Shown: positions 1 to 9,216, numbered from the stretch's first letter. The stretch: DNA of 40,608 bases from Burkholderiaceae bacterium (GCA_013360485.1 JABWBN010000011.1:1-40608), one strand, 5' to 3'. Made by a program: numbers and translations. Notes: a model not told the origin generated them from the letters alone.

Positions 1-1
1 C

Positions 2-901
2 CCGCTGCAGATGCGCCACGCGCGACGCCAGGCGCTGCGCGAGGCCGATTGCGTACTGCTGGCCGGCGTGCCGTGCGACTTCCGGCTCGACTACGGGCGC
101 CATGTGCGGCGCAGTGCCACGTTGATCGCCGCCAACCGCAGCCGGCGTGACGCGCGACTGAACCGCCGCCCCGATGTCGCCGCCATCGGCGATGCGGGCG
201 AGTTCATCCAGGCACTGGCGGCGGCGCATCCTCGCGCAGCAACGTGGGACACATGGGCCCAGTCCCTGCGCCAGCGCGACGAGGCGCGCGAAGCCGAGAT
301 CGCGATCCAGTCAGCGGTACGTGGCACGCATGTCAATCCGTTGGCGCTGCTGCGCGAGATCGACCGGCAGGCTGACGAACAGGCCGTGTTCGTCGCCGAC
401 GGCGGCGACTTCGTCGGCACCGCCAGCTATGTGCTGCGCCCGCGGGGGCCACTGGGCTGGCTGGACCCGGGCGCTTTCGGCACGCTGGGCGTGGGCGCAG
501 GCTTTGCGCTGGGAGCGGCGCTTTCCGGCAGCGGTGGCGCACCGCCGGAGGTCTGGGTTCTGTATGGCGACGGCGCCTGCGGCTGGGGCTTGGCCGAGTT
601 CGACAGCTATGTGCGCCAGGGCATCGCGGTGATCGCGATAGTGGGCAACGATGCAGGCTGGACCCAGATCGCCCGCGAGCAGGTGAAGATGCTGCACGAC
701 GACGTGGGCACGGTGCTCGCGCGCGCCGACTACCACGCCGTGGCTGCGGGCTTCGGTGCCGAGGGCCTGCTGGTGCGCCACGATGACGAGGTGCCCGTCG
801 CGCTGCAACGCGCGCGCGAACTGGCGCGTCAGGGCCGGCCGGTGCTGGTCAACGTGTGGCTGGACCGCACCGACTTCCGCGAGGGTTCGCTGTCGATGTG
901 A
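2..901 (+). CDS. Thiamine diphosphate-dependent enzyme, ILVBL/HACL2-like (5' truncated)
   Basis: The frame is open at the left edge, so only the central and C-terminal (PP) domains are present. The first residues match the end of a ThDP-enzyme central domain. The ThDP/Mg site is visible as GDGACGWGLAEFDSY followed by an IVGNDAGW segment (GDG...N motif). The C-terminal third resembles, from memory, human ILVBL/HACL2: GWLDPGAFGTLGVGAGFALG, NDAGWTQIAREQV and the terminal RTDFREGS are all close to that protein. This subgroup is usually annotated as acetolactate synthase. In animals it acts as a 2-hydroxyacyl-CoA lyase. Its role here could be 2-hydroxyacyl-CoA cleavage, but the substrate is not determined. 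It is convergent with the transporter gene 13 bp downstream. Confidence 0.85.
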   Translation, partial: PLQMRHARRQALREADCVLLAGVPCDFRLDYGRHVRRSATLIAANRSRRDARLNRRPDVAAIGDAGEFIQALAAAHPRAATWDTWAQSLRQRDEAREAEIAIQSAVRGTHVNPLALLREIDRQADEQAVFVADGGDFVGTASYVLRPRGPLGWLDPGAFGTLGVGAGFALGAALSGSGGAPPEVWVLYGDGACGWGLAEFDSYVRQGIAVIAIVGNDAGWTQIAREQVKMLHDDVGTVLARADYHAVAAGFGAEGLLVRHDDEVPVALQRARELARQGRPVLVNVWLDRTDFREGSLSM

Positions 902-914
902 TGGCGGCCCCTGC

Positions 915-1856
915 TCAAGGGTGCCGCCGGGTGCCCAGCCAGGTGCCGCCCAGCACGGCGGCCAGGCCCAGCATGTGCCATGCTGTCAGCGGCTCACCCA
1001 GCAGCAGCACGGCGAAAGCGACGCCGAAGATCGGCACCCAGTAGGCATACAACGCCGTCCGCGCCACGCCCAGATCCCGAAGGGCGCGGTTCCACACCAG
1101 CGCGCCCAGAGCCGTGGCCAGAAGACCGGACAGCGCGACGGCAGCCGCGTCGCCCAGGTCGAAGCCCGCCAAAGCGTCGGCCTTCGGCTCCCCGAGCAGC
1201 GCCTGGTGGGCCAGCAGCATGGTCGCACCCAGCAGATGCACGCCCAGGCTGATCCAGCCCGTATCCACGCTGCGCGCCAGGCGCTGCACCACCATGCCCC
1301 CGACCACCCAGGTGAGCACCGACGCGAGCACCATCAAGTCCCCCAGCCCGCCCGGCCCGATGACGGCGCCAGGGCGATGGAGCACCACCAGAGCAACACC
1401 GCCGAAGCCCAGCGCGACACCGGTCAGTCGGGCCGGCGTCAGGCGATCGCCCAGAACGCCAGCCGCCAGCAGGGCCGAGGCCAGCGGGTTGAGCGCGATG
1501 ACCAGTGCCGCATTGGCGGCCGTCGTGCGGGCCACGCCGCCGGTGAAGAGGAACTGGTTGACGTACACCATCAGAACGGCACAAGAGGCGATGCCCAACC
1601 AGGCACGCCCTGCCGGAGCCGGGCCTCGCGGCGGCCACAACCGCACGAAGGCCAGCAGGGCCAGCGCCGCCGCCGCCATGCGCAAGCTGGCAATGGTCAT
1701 CGGGTCATAGCGGTTGACCAGCCACTTCACAACCGACAGATTCCCGCCCCAGATGGCCATCGTGACCAGCAGCCAGCCGCGAATCGCGGCGGGGTCCGCA
1801 CCCCGACGTCGCTGGGTTGCGGGTAGCGATCTGTCGGCATCGGGCATCGGGCGCAT
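915..1856 (-). CDS. DMT-superfamily (EamA) transporter
   Basis: This is a polytopic membrane protein of about 313 aa with roughly ten hydrophobic segments arranged as two EamA repeats. The first repeat has WLLVTMAIWGGNLSVVKWLV and the second has a matching ALVWNRALRDLGVARTALYAYWVP segment. DMT proteins export or import small metabolites; the substrate cannot be read from sequence. The ORF track start is a TTG at 1895 that overlaps the stop of the acyl-CoA dehydrogenase gene. In-frame ATGs at 1856 and 1847 are more likely starts, but none has a strong ribosome binding site. It probably follows the dehydrogenase gene in one transcript. Confidence 0.8.
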   Translation of the reverse strand: MRPMPDADRSLPATQRRRGADPAAIRGWLLVTMAIWGGNLSVVKWLVNRYDPMTIASLRMAAAALALLAFVRLWPPRGPAPAGRAWLGIASCAVLMVYVNQFLFTGGVARTTAANAALVIALNPLASALLAAGVLGDRLTPARLTGVALGFGGVALVVLHRPGAVIGPGGLGDLMVLASVLTWVVGGMVVQRLARSVDTGWISLGVHLLGATMLLAHQALLGEPKADALAGFDLGDAAAVALSGLLATALGALVWNRALRDLGVARTALYAYWVPIFGVAFAVLLLGEPLTAWHMLGLAAVLGGTWLGTRRHP

Positions 1857-1891
1857 TCTCGGCCGGTGCGCAATGCCCGGCCTGGGCAGGG

Positions 1892-3151
<1,260 letters not shown>

Positions 3152-3176
3152 GGGCCCATTCTGGTTGGCGGCACCT

Positions 3177-3216
3177 GCGACGCGTTGTCGCGTGCGGGAC
3201 CTGGCACGATAGTGCC
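3177..3216. promoter_or_regulatory. Divergent promoter region with two short palindromes
   Basis: Only 68 bp separate the divergent acyl-CoA dehydrogenase and sugar dehydrogenase starts. The gap holds GCGAC-N5-GTCGC (3177-3191) and GGCAC-GATA-GTGCC (3203-3216), both perfect inverted repeats. The second abuts the start codon of the forward gene, where no Shine-Dalgarno sequence is visible. They could be operators for a shared regulator. In DNA this GC-rich, short palindromes can occur by chance. Confidence 0.3.
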
Positions 3217-3219
3217 TTG

Positions 3220-4452
3220 ATGCACCGCAACGCACCCATGCCAGACAGCGTCCGCCGGCGCAGCCGCCGGCCGCGTGACTGGCTGTGCCTTGGGCGCGCA
3301 ATCTGCGGCAATCGGATTCGCCTGTCCGCAGCGGCGACGCGATGGCTGGCCCTGATGCTGGGCAGCGGGCTGCTCGCGGCCCAGCCCCGCGCGCTGCCGC
3401 TCGATCGGATCGAACTGCCACCGGGCATGCGCATCGAATTGCTGGCCCGCGTGCCCAACGCCCGCCAGATGGCTCTGGGACCGGCCGCCCAGGGCGGCGG
3501 GCATGTGCTGTACGTGGGCTCGAAGACCGACGGCCGCGTGCATGCACTCGAGCTCGATGCGCAGGGTCGCCCCGGTGCGCTGCACGTGATCGCCCAGGGA
3601 CTGCGCATGCCGGTCGGCGTGGCCTGGCGCGACGGCGACCTGTACATCTCAGCCGTCGAGCGCATCGTCCGGCTCGAGCGCATCGCCACGCGGCTGCACA
3701 TCCCACCGGCACCGGTGGTGGTGCGGTCGGACCTGCCGCGCGAGGCCAGCCACGGCTGGCGTTTCATCGCCTTCGGTCCCGATGGCTGGCTGTACGTTCC
3801 GGTGGGCGCGCCGTGCAACATCTGCGCGCCCGATCCCGATCGCTATGCCGCCATCCTGCGCATGCGCGCCGACGGCAGCGATCTGCAGACCTACGCACGG
3901 GGCGTGCGCAACAGCGTCGGCTTCGACTGGCACCCGGAAACAAGCGAGCTCTGGTTCACCGACAACGGCCGCGACCACCTCGGCGACGACGCGCCGCCAG
4001 ACGAGCTCAACCGGGCGCCGCGCGCGGGTCTGCACTTCGGCTACCCGTATTGCCATGGCGGCACCGTGCCCGATCCGCGGTACGGCGGCGAGCGATCGTG
4101 CAGCGAGTTCACGCCGCCGGCGCAGGCGCTCGGTGCGCATGTGGCGGCGCTGGGCATGCGCTTCTTCACCGGAGCGACCCTCGGGCCGGCGTGGCACGGC
4201 CGGGTGTTCATCGCCGAACACGGCTCGTGGAACCGCAGTCGGCCCGTGGGCTATCAGGTCAGCACGGTGCGCCTGGAAGGCAGCCGCGCCGTGGCCTATG
4301 AGCCGTTTGCCAGCGGCTGGCTGCACGAAGGACAGGCCTGGGGCCGGCCCGCCGATGTGCTGATGGCGCCTGACGGCACGCTGCTGGTATCTGACGATCT
4401 CGCCGGCGCCATCTATCGCATCCGCCCCGACGAAGGCCGTCGGCGGCCCTGA
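3220..4452 (+). CDS. PQQ-dependent sugar/sorbosone dehydrogenase family protein, exported
   Basis: This is a six-bladed beta-propeller of the glucose/sorbosone dehydrogenase (YliI/Asd-like) family. The N-terminus is Arg-rich and followed by a hydrophobic stretch (WLALMLGSGLLAA, about residues 43-56 from this start) that fits a signal peptide or anchor, so the protein probably acts in the periplasm. Family motifs include RGVRNSVGFDWHP, FTDNGRDHLGDDAPPDELN and HFGYPYCHGG. A CNIC pair is also present. The reaction would be oxidation of a sugar or aldehyde sugar with PQQ. The true substrate is unknown. The ATG at 3220 is chosen over the preceding TTG (3217). The ATG at 3238 is also possible and no start has a good ribosome binding site. 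Confidence 0.8.
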   Translation: MHRNAPMPDSVRRRSRRPRDWLCLGRAICGNRIRLSAAATRWLALMLGSGLLAAQPRALPLDRIELPPGMRIELLARVPNARQMALGPAAQGGGHVLYVGSKTDGRVHALELDAQGRPGALHVIAQGLRMPVGVAWRDGDLYISAVERIVRLERIATRLHIPPAPVVVRSDLPREASHGWRFIAFGPDGWLYVPVGAPCNICAPDPDRYAAILRMRADGSDLQTYARGVRNSVGFDWHPETSELWFTDNGRDHLGDDAPPDELNRAPRAGLHFGYPYCHGGTVPDPRYGGERSCSEFTPPAQALGAHVAALGMRFFTGATLGPAWHGRVFIAEHGSWNRSRPVGYQVSTVRLEGSRAVAYEPFASGWLHEGQAWGRPADVLMAPDGTLLVSDDLAGAIYRIRPDEGRRRP

Positions 4453-4494
4453 ACCGGCCTCGGCAAGGTGGCCGCAACGTCACGGCTCCGCCAT

Positions 4495-4517
4495 AAGGTG
4501 CATTTTCAATCTTGCTT
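4495..4517 (+). promoter_or_regulatory. Candidate NsrR operator 1 (weak right half)
   Basis: AAGGTGCATTT-T-CAATCTTGCTT has the 11-1-11 layout of NsrR sites (consensus roughly AAGATGCATTT-N-AAATGCATCTT). The left half matches 10/11 and the right half about 6/11. It lies 64 bp upstream of the DUF2249 gene. A possible -35 (TTGCTT, 4513) and -10 (TACCAT, 4535) spaced 16 bp would put this site over the -35. The family of the regulator encoded two genes downstream (NsrR) supports the assignment. Confidence 0.6.
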
Positions 4518-4540
4518 TTGCTGGCGTCTCCCGGTACCAT

Positions 4541-4563
4541 TAGCTGCATTCACAATGCACCTT
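4541..4563 (+). promoter_or_regulatory. Candidate NsrR operator 2 (strong)
   Basis: TAGCTGCATTC-A-CAATGCACCTT fits the NsrR 11-1-11 palindrome with about 8/11 and 9/11 half-site matches. It lies just downstream of the proposed -10, over the likely transcription start and 17 bp before the DUF2249 start codon. Repression by apo-free [Fe-S] NsrR and relief by NO would be expected here. Together with operator 1 it also forms an exact 10-bp inverted repeat (AAGGTGCATT ... AATGCACCTT) across the promoter. Confidence 0.7.
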
Positions 4564-4580
4564 TCACAGGAGCCGTCTCG

Positions 4581-4865
4581 ATGACCACCGCTACCGCCGC
4601 TGCCAACGCCACCATCGACGTGCGCCAGGTGCCGCCCCGCGAGCGCCACTCGCTGATCTTCGCAACGTTCGACCGCCTGCCCTCCGGCGGGGCGCTGGAA
4701 CTGGTGAACGACCACGACCCACAGCCGCTGCGCGGCCAGTTCGAGGCCCTCATGCCTGCCAGCTATGAGTGGGCCTACCTCGAGTCCGGCCCCGAGACCT
4801 GGCGCGTGCGCATCACCAAGAAGCCCGACACCGGCCACTGCTGCGGCGGCTGCTGCGGCCGCTGA
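4581..4865 (+). CDS. DUF2249 protein with Cys-rich tail
   Basis: This is a 94-aa soluble protein. Its core, RHSLIFATFDRLPSGGALEL followed by VNDHDPQPLRGQFE, is the DUF2249 signature; the fold resembles SirA/TusA. The C-terminus ends HCCGGCCGR, with four cysteines in two pairs, which could bind a metal or take part in sulfur or heme chemistry. The start at 4581 is set by AGGAG 8 bp upstream; the ORF-track start at 4512 lies inside the promoter region. It is the first gene after two NsrR-like operators, and such proteins often accompany NO-responsive genes. Biochemical function is unknown. Confidence 0.85.
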   Translation: MTTATAAANATIDVRQVPPRERHSLIFATFDRLPSGGALELVNDHDPQPLRGQFEALMPASYEWAYLESGPETWRVRITKKPDTGHCCGGCCGR

Positions 4866-4898
4866 CCGGCCACAGCGCATCGCCGACCGAGCGCGCCC

Positions 4899-5387
4899 AT
4901 GAAGCTCACCAGCTTCACCGACTACAGCCTGCGCGTGCTCATCTACCTGGCCGCGCAGCCGCAGCGGCGCGCCACCATCGCCGAGATCGCGCATGCCTTC
5001 GCCATCAAGGAAAACCACCTGACCAAGGTGGTGCACTTCCTCGGCCAGAACGGCTGGGTGGCCACGGTGCGCGGCAAGGGCGGCGGGCTCAGCCTGGCGC
5101 TGCCGGCGGCCCAGATTCCGGTGGGCGCCGTGGTGCGCCAGACCGAGGGCGCCGACATGCCCGCCGAGTGCTTCGACACGGAGTCCGACGCTGGGCACGG
5201 CCACTGCGCCATCGCGCGCATCTGCCGCCTGCGCGCGGTGCTCGCCGAGGCGGCACAGGCCTTCCACAGCGTGCTTGATCGCTACACCGTGGCCGACCTG
5301 GTACACAACGCCCCGGCCATCCAGGCGATGCTGGCATTGCCCGTCAACCGCCGGCCCGGAGCGACCGACCCGGTCACGGCCGGCTAG
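4899..5387 (+). CDS. nsrR: NO-sensing Rrf2-family repressor NsrR
   Basis: This 162-aa regulator begins MKLTSFTDYSLRVLIYLA, the classic NsrR start, with a winged helix (TIAEIAHAFAIKENHLTKVV). The iron-sulfur cysteines are C91, C103 and C109 (ECF...HCAIARICRL). The last pair keeps the usual X5 spacing, but the first gap is X11 rather than the X4 of E. coli NsrR, because a loop of charged and Gly/His residues is inserted. NsrR represses NO-defence genes until NO destroys or nitrosylates its cluster. It is probably autoregulated through the two operators upstream of DUF2249, 33 bp before this gene. No strong ribosome binding site is visible, so translational coupling is possible. Confidence 0.92.
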   Translation: MKLTSFTDYSLRVLIYLAAQPQRRATIAEIAHAFAIKENHLTKVVHFLGQNGWVATVRGKGGGLSLALPAAQIPVGAVVRQTEGADMPAECFDTESDAGHGHCAIARICRLRAVLAEAAQAFHSVLDRYTVADLVHNAPAIQAMLALPVNRRPGATDPVTAG

Positions 5388-5433
5388 GCCATCGACCGCC
5401 AGCACTGTCCCGCAGGCTCGCCCCATCCGCATC

Positions 5434-6555
5434 ATGCACGCCATGCCCAAGGTCGCGATGAAGATCGCCGTGGCCATCGCCGTCGTCGCCTTGATGCTCG
5501 CGGGCCTGGGCGGTGGGCTGCAGCGCGCCGGCAGCGCCGAGCTCGCCGCGCTGCCGGGAACCGCCGCTGCCTTGCACGCCTGGCTGATGATCAGCGCCTT
5601 CTTCGGCACCGTGATCGGCATCGAGCGCGCCGTTGCGCTGAAGTGGGGCCCCGCCTGGGGAGCGCCCCTGGCCAGCGCCCTGGGCGGCTGGTGCCTGTTG
5701 GCGGCACAGGTGCAGGTCGGCGGCTGGGCGCTGCTGCTGGGCTCGCTGCTGTTCGCCGCCGGCAGCGCCCGGGTGGTGCTGCAGCAGGCCGTCGCCCACC
5801 ATGTGCTGCTGTTGGTGGCCGCGCTGTGCTGGGTGGCCGCCAACCTGCGCTTTGCGCTGGGCACGATGGACGATGCGACGCTGGCCATGGGCCTGGCCTA
5901 CCTGGTCCTGACCATCGCCGCCGAGCGGCTCGAGATGACCCGCCTGATGCAACGCAAGCCGCTGGCACTGGCCGCGTTCGCCGGCGTCGTGGGCCTGCTG
6001 CTGCTGGCGCTGGTGCTCCTGTGGGGCAGCGCCGACGGTAGCCGCGCGCACGCGCTGGCCATCACCGCCTATGGCGCCGCATTGAGCCTCCTGGGCGCAT
6101 GGCTGATGGCCTATGACCTCGCGCGCCGCACGATCCGCACACAGGGGCTCACCCGCTATATGGCCGTGTGCCTGCTGATCGGCTATGCGTGGCTGACGTT
6201 CGCGGGGCTGGCCTGGATCGGGCTGGCGCTGGGCCAGCCCTGGCGCGATGCCGCACTGCATGCGCTGGGCCTGGGTTTCATCATCAGCATGGTGATGGCC
6301 CATGCACCCGTGATCCTGCCGGCCGTCTCACGCTTGAAGCTGGCGTATACACCGCTGTTCTACCTGCCGCTGGCGCTGTTGCATGCCTCGCTGCTGTGGC
6401 GCCTGCTGGGTGAGTTCGTGCTGCCCGGCGCACGCGCGCAGGGCGCCCTGCTGAACGCCTTGGCCATCGTGGCCTTCGGCCTGACCATCCTGCGCGCCGC
6501 GCTGCTGGCCCGCCGCGGCAGCCCGCGACCCACACCCCTGCACACACACCCATGA
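5434..6555 (+). CDS. Polytopic membrane protein, distant NnrS-like
   Basis: This 373-aa integral membrane protein has about 11-12 hydrophobic segments and no soluble domain. Membrane-embedded histidines are frequent (about H48, H122, H123, H276, H290, H317). The segment LHALGLGFIISMVMAHAPVI resembles the conserved His-containing helix of NnrS proteins, so it may bind heme or copper. The gene sits between nsrR and nnrS, and its stop overlaps the nnrS start by 4 bp (ATGA), which implies co-translation. The ORF track starts at 5275 inside nsrR in another frame; the first start outside nsrR is the ATG at 5434 (5443 and 5458 are alternatives). Function is unknown, with a role in NO tolerance or metalloenzyme assembly inferred from context. 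Confidence 0.8.
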   Translation: MHAMPKVAMKIAVAIAVVALMLAGLGGGLQRAGSAELAALPGTAAALHAWLMISAFFGTVIGIERAVALKWGPAWGAPLASALGGWCLLAAQVQVGGWALLLGSLLFAAGSARVVLQQAVAHHVLLLVAALCWVAANLRFALGTMDDATLAMGLAYLVLTIAAERLEMTRLMQRKPLALAAFAGVVGLLLLALVLLWGSADGSRAHALAITAYGAALSLLGAWLMAYDLARRTIRTQGLTRYMAVCLLIGYAWLTFAGLAWIGLALGQPWRDAALHALGLGFIISMVMAHAPVILPAVSRLKLAYTPLFYLPLALLHASLLWRLLGEFVLPGARAQGALLNALAIVAFGLTILRAALLARRGSPRPTPLHTHP

Positions 6556-7745
6556 GCACACTCCTCGGCATCGACGAGCCCCCACGCCCGCTGCCGCCCA
6601 AGGGCTACGCCCTGTGGGCGCTGGGCTTCCGCCCGTTCTACCTGTTCGCCGCCGTGTTTTCGGCGTTGTCGATCGCGCTGTGGGCGCTGCAGTTCTCCGG
6701 GCTCATCCCGTTGCCCTACCTGCGCGGACCGGTGTGGCATGCCCATGAAATGCTGTTCGGCTACACGCTGGCCATCATCGTCGGCTTCCTGTTCACGGCC
6801 GGGCAGAACTGGACCGGCCAACCCACCCCCAAGGGTGGCACGTTGGCGGCACTGGTGGCGCTGTGGCTGGCCGGGCGGGTGATGGTGCTCACGCCGTGGG
6901 GCGTGGCTGCAGCTTTGGTGAACGTGGCGTTCCCCCTGGCCGCAGCCGCGGGCATCGCCCGGCCCCTCATCGCGGCGCAGAACAAGCGCAACTACTTCTT
7001 CATCGGGATGCTGGTGCTCATGGCGCTGGCACAGGCGGTCGTGCACGCCGTCCAGTTGGGTTGGTTGACCCTGCCCACGACGATCGGGCTGCAGTTCGGA
7101 CTCGACATCGTGCTGTTCATCATGGCGGTGATGGGCGGCCGCGTCATTCCGATGTTCACCAACAACGGCGTGCCCGGCACGCAGGCCGTGCGCCAACCGC
7201 ACGTCGAGAAGCTGGTGCTGGGCAGCGTGCTGACACTGCTGGCCGCCGACGCCGTGGGCCTGCGCGGATGGTGGTTGCTGCCCTTGCTGCTGGTGGGCAC
7301 CGTCGCCCATGGCGCGCGGCTGTGGCTGTGGCAGCCTTGGCGCACCACGCGCACGCCGCTGGTGTGGGTGCTTCACGCCGCATACGCCTGGATCCCGCTG
7401 CACCTGCTGCTGCGCGCCGGCGCAGAGGTCGACCTGCTGGTCGCGTCGACCGCGACCCATGCGCTGACCGCGGGCGCCATCGGCACACTCACGCTGGGCA
7501 TGATGACGCGCACCGCGCGCGGGCATACCGCGCAGCCGCTGCGCGCGGACCGTTGGGACACGATGGCCTACACGGCGGTGCTGGCTGCCGCGGCGGTTCG
7601 GGTGTTCGTGCCGTTGGGGGCACCTTCGGCGGTCGCAGGCGCCGCGCTCACGTCGGGCCTGCTGTGGTCGGCGGCCTTCGTCATCTACGCCTGGCGCTAT
7701 GCGCCGCTGCTGATACGGCCGCGCGCCGATGGCCGCCCCGGCTGA
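6552..7745 (+). CDS. nnrS: NnrS, heme-copper membrane protein of NO stress
   Basis: This is a 397-aa protein with about 12 TM segments. NnrS signatures are present: ALGFRPFYLFAA near the N-terminus, VWHAHEMLFGYTLAIIVGFL (His pair), NKRNYFF, MGGRVIPMFTNN, and THALTAGAIGTLTLGMMTR followed by ARGHT. NnrS is a heme- and copper-containing inner-membrane protein known to protect against nitrosative stress and to be under NO control. The gene overlaps the preceding membrane protein by 4 bp and the following ccoG ORF by 17 bp, so it lies in the middle of the NsrR-controlled operon. Confidence 0.92.
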   Translation: MSTLLGIDEPPRPLPPKGYALWALGFRPFYLFAAVFSALSIALWALQFSGLIPLPYLRGPVWHAHEMLFGYTLAIIVGFLFTAGQNWTGQPTPKGGTLAALVALWLAGRVMVLTPWGVAAALVNVAFPLAAAAGIARPLIAAQNKRNYFFIGMLVLMALAQAVVHAVQLGWLTLPTTIGLQFGLDIVLFIMAVMGGRVIPMFTNNGVPGTQAVRQPHVEKLVLGSVLTLLAADAVGLRGWWLLPLLLVGTVAHGARLWLWQPWRTTRTPLVWVLHAAYAWIPLHLLLRAGAEVDLLVASTATHALTAGAIGTLTLGMMTRTARGHTAQPLRADRWDTMAYTAVLAAAAVRVFVPLGAPSAVAGAALTSGLLWSAAFVIYAWRYAPLLIRPRADGRPG

Positions 7746-9159
7746 GCACCCGATGGCCGAGACCGACAACGGCCTGCTCTCGCTGTACGAGAAACAGGTC
7801 AAGATCTACCCACGCGCGGTGAGCGGCTGGTTCGCGGGCTGGCGCTGGGCCATGGTCTGGCTCACGCAGCTCGTGTACTACGGCATGCCCTGGCTGAGCT
7901 GGAACGGCCGCCAGGCGGTGCTGTTCGACCTTGATCAGCGCCAGTTCTTCGTATTCGGGCTGGTGTTCCACCCGCAGGACTTCATCTACCTGGCCGCGCT
8001 GCTGGTGATCTCGGCGCTGGCGCTGTTCTTCTTCACCGCGGTGGCCGGGCGTCTGTGGTGCGGCTACGCCTGCCCGCAGACGGTCTACACCGAGATCTTC
8101 CTGTGGATCGAGCGCCGCCTGGAAGGCGACCGGGTGGCCCGCATTCGGCTGGACGCTGCGCCCTGGGGCCCGGCCAAGATTCTGCGCAAGGGCGGCAAGC
8201 ACGCCGCATGGGGCCTGTTCTCGATGGCCACGGGGTTCACCTTCGTGGGCTACTTCGTGCCCATCCACGACCTCGCACGCGCGGGCATGGCGCTGGCCTG
8301 GTCGCCCTGGGAGTGGTTCTGGATCGTGTTCTATGGCCTGGCGACCTATGGCAACGCCGGGTTCCTGCGCGAGCAGATGTGCAAGTACATGTGCCCGTAT
8401 GCGCGCTTTCAGAGCGCGCTGATCGACGCCGACTCGCTCATCATCACCTACGACCAGCGCCGGGGCGAGCCCCGTGGCGGGCGCGCCCGCACTGCTGACC
8501 CCAAAGCCCTGGGACTGGGCGACTGCGTCGACTGCAGCCTTTGCGTGCAGGTCTGCCCTACCGGCATCGACATCCGCAAGGGACTGCAGAACGAATGCAT
8601 CGGCTGCGCAGCCTGCATCGATGCCTGCGACGGCGTGATGGACCGTCTGGGCTACTCGCGCGGTCTGATCCGCTATGACACCGAGAACGGTGTGGCGCGC
8701 GGCCTCAGCCGCGGCCAGAGGCTGCGCCGCGTGTTCCGCCCGCGCGTGCTGATCTACGGCGCGCTGCTCACCGCGCTGGTGGTGGCGTTCGGCACCACGC
8801 TGGGCCTGCGCAGCGGTCTGAAGGTCGACGTGATCAAGGACCGCAACACGTTGGCACGCATCGTCGACGACGGCTACGTCGAGAACGTGTACCGGCTCCA
8901 CATCTTCAACGGCAGCGAACTGCCCCGGCGCGTGCGCCTGCAGGTCAGCGGCATCGATGGCCTGAGCTTCGGCACGCCCCAGGACGTGCACGTGCCCGCC
9001 ACCGGCATGGAAGCCGTGCCGGTGCGGCTGCGCCTGTCGCCCGAGGCCGCGCAGGCGCTGCGAGGGCGGTCCAACCCCATCGTGTTCCAGATCCGCGACG
9101 CCGACGGCCCTGAAGGCGCCAGCGTCAACGAGAAGTCGGCGTTCTACGTGCCGCGGTAG
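7729..9159 (+). CDS. ccoG: CcoG/FixG/RdxA cytochrome oxidase accessory protein
   Basis: This is a 476-aa membrane iron-sulfur protein. N-terminal TM segments carry WCGYACPQTV and CKYMCPYARFQ, the Cys-Pro motifs of CcoG. These are followed by two 4Fe-4S ferredoxin motifs (CVDCSLCVQVCP and CIGCAACIDACD), another TM segment and a C-terminal periplasmic Ig-like domain. CcoG is a cupric reductase that supplies Cu(I) for the CuB site of cbb3 oxidase. No ccoNOP genes are seen in this window, so here it may serve the heme-copper proteins encoded at 11-19 kb. The start may be the ATG at 7729 (17-bp overlap with nnrS) or at 7753. Confidence 0.92.
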   Translation: MAAPAEHPMAETDNGLLSLYEKQVKIYPRAVSGWFAGWRWAMVWLTQLVYYGMPWLSWNGRQAVLFDLDQRQFFVFGLVFHPQDFIYLAALLVISALALFFFTAVAGRLWCGYACPQTVYTEIFLWIERRLEGDRVARIRLDAAPWGPAKILRKGGKHAAWGLFSMATGFTFVGYFVPIHDLARAGMALAWSPWEWFWIVFYGLATYGNAGFLREQMCKYMCPYARFQSALIDADSLIITYDQRRGEPRGGRARTADPKALGLGDCVDCSLCVQVCPTGIDIRKGLQNECIGCAACIDACDGVMDRLGYSRGLIRYDTENGVARGLSRGQRLRRVFRPRVLIYGALLTALVVAFGTTLGLRSGLKVDVIKDRNTLARIVDDGYVENVYRLHIFNGSELPRRVRLQVSGIDGLSFGTPQDVHVPATGMEAVPVRLRLSPEAAQALRGRSNPIVFQIRDADGPEGASVNEKSAFYVPR

Positions 9160-9216
9160 CGCAACGCCGGGCTACGATGGGCCCACTGCGCCGCCGTTGG
9201 TGCGCGGAATCCACCC

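Noticed and set aside
7729-9159. NosR/NapH-type polyferredoxin
   Set aside because: WCGYACP, CKYMCPYARFQ and the C-terminal Ig-like domain are those of CcoG/FixG.
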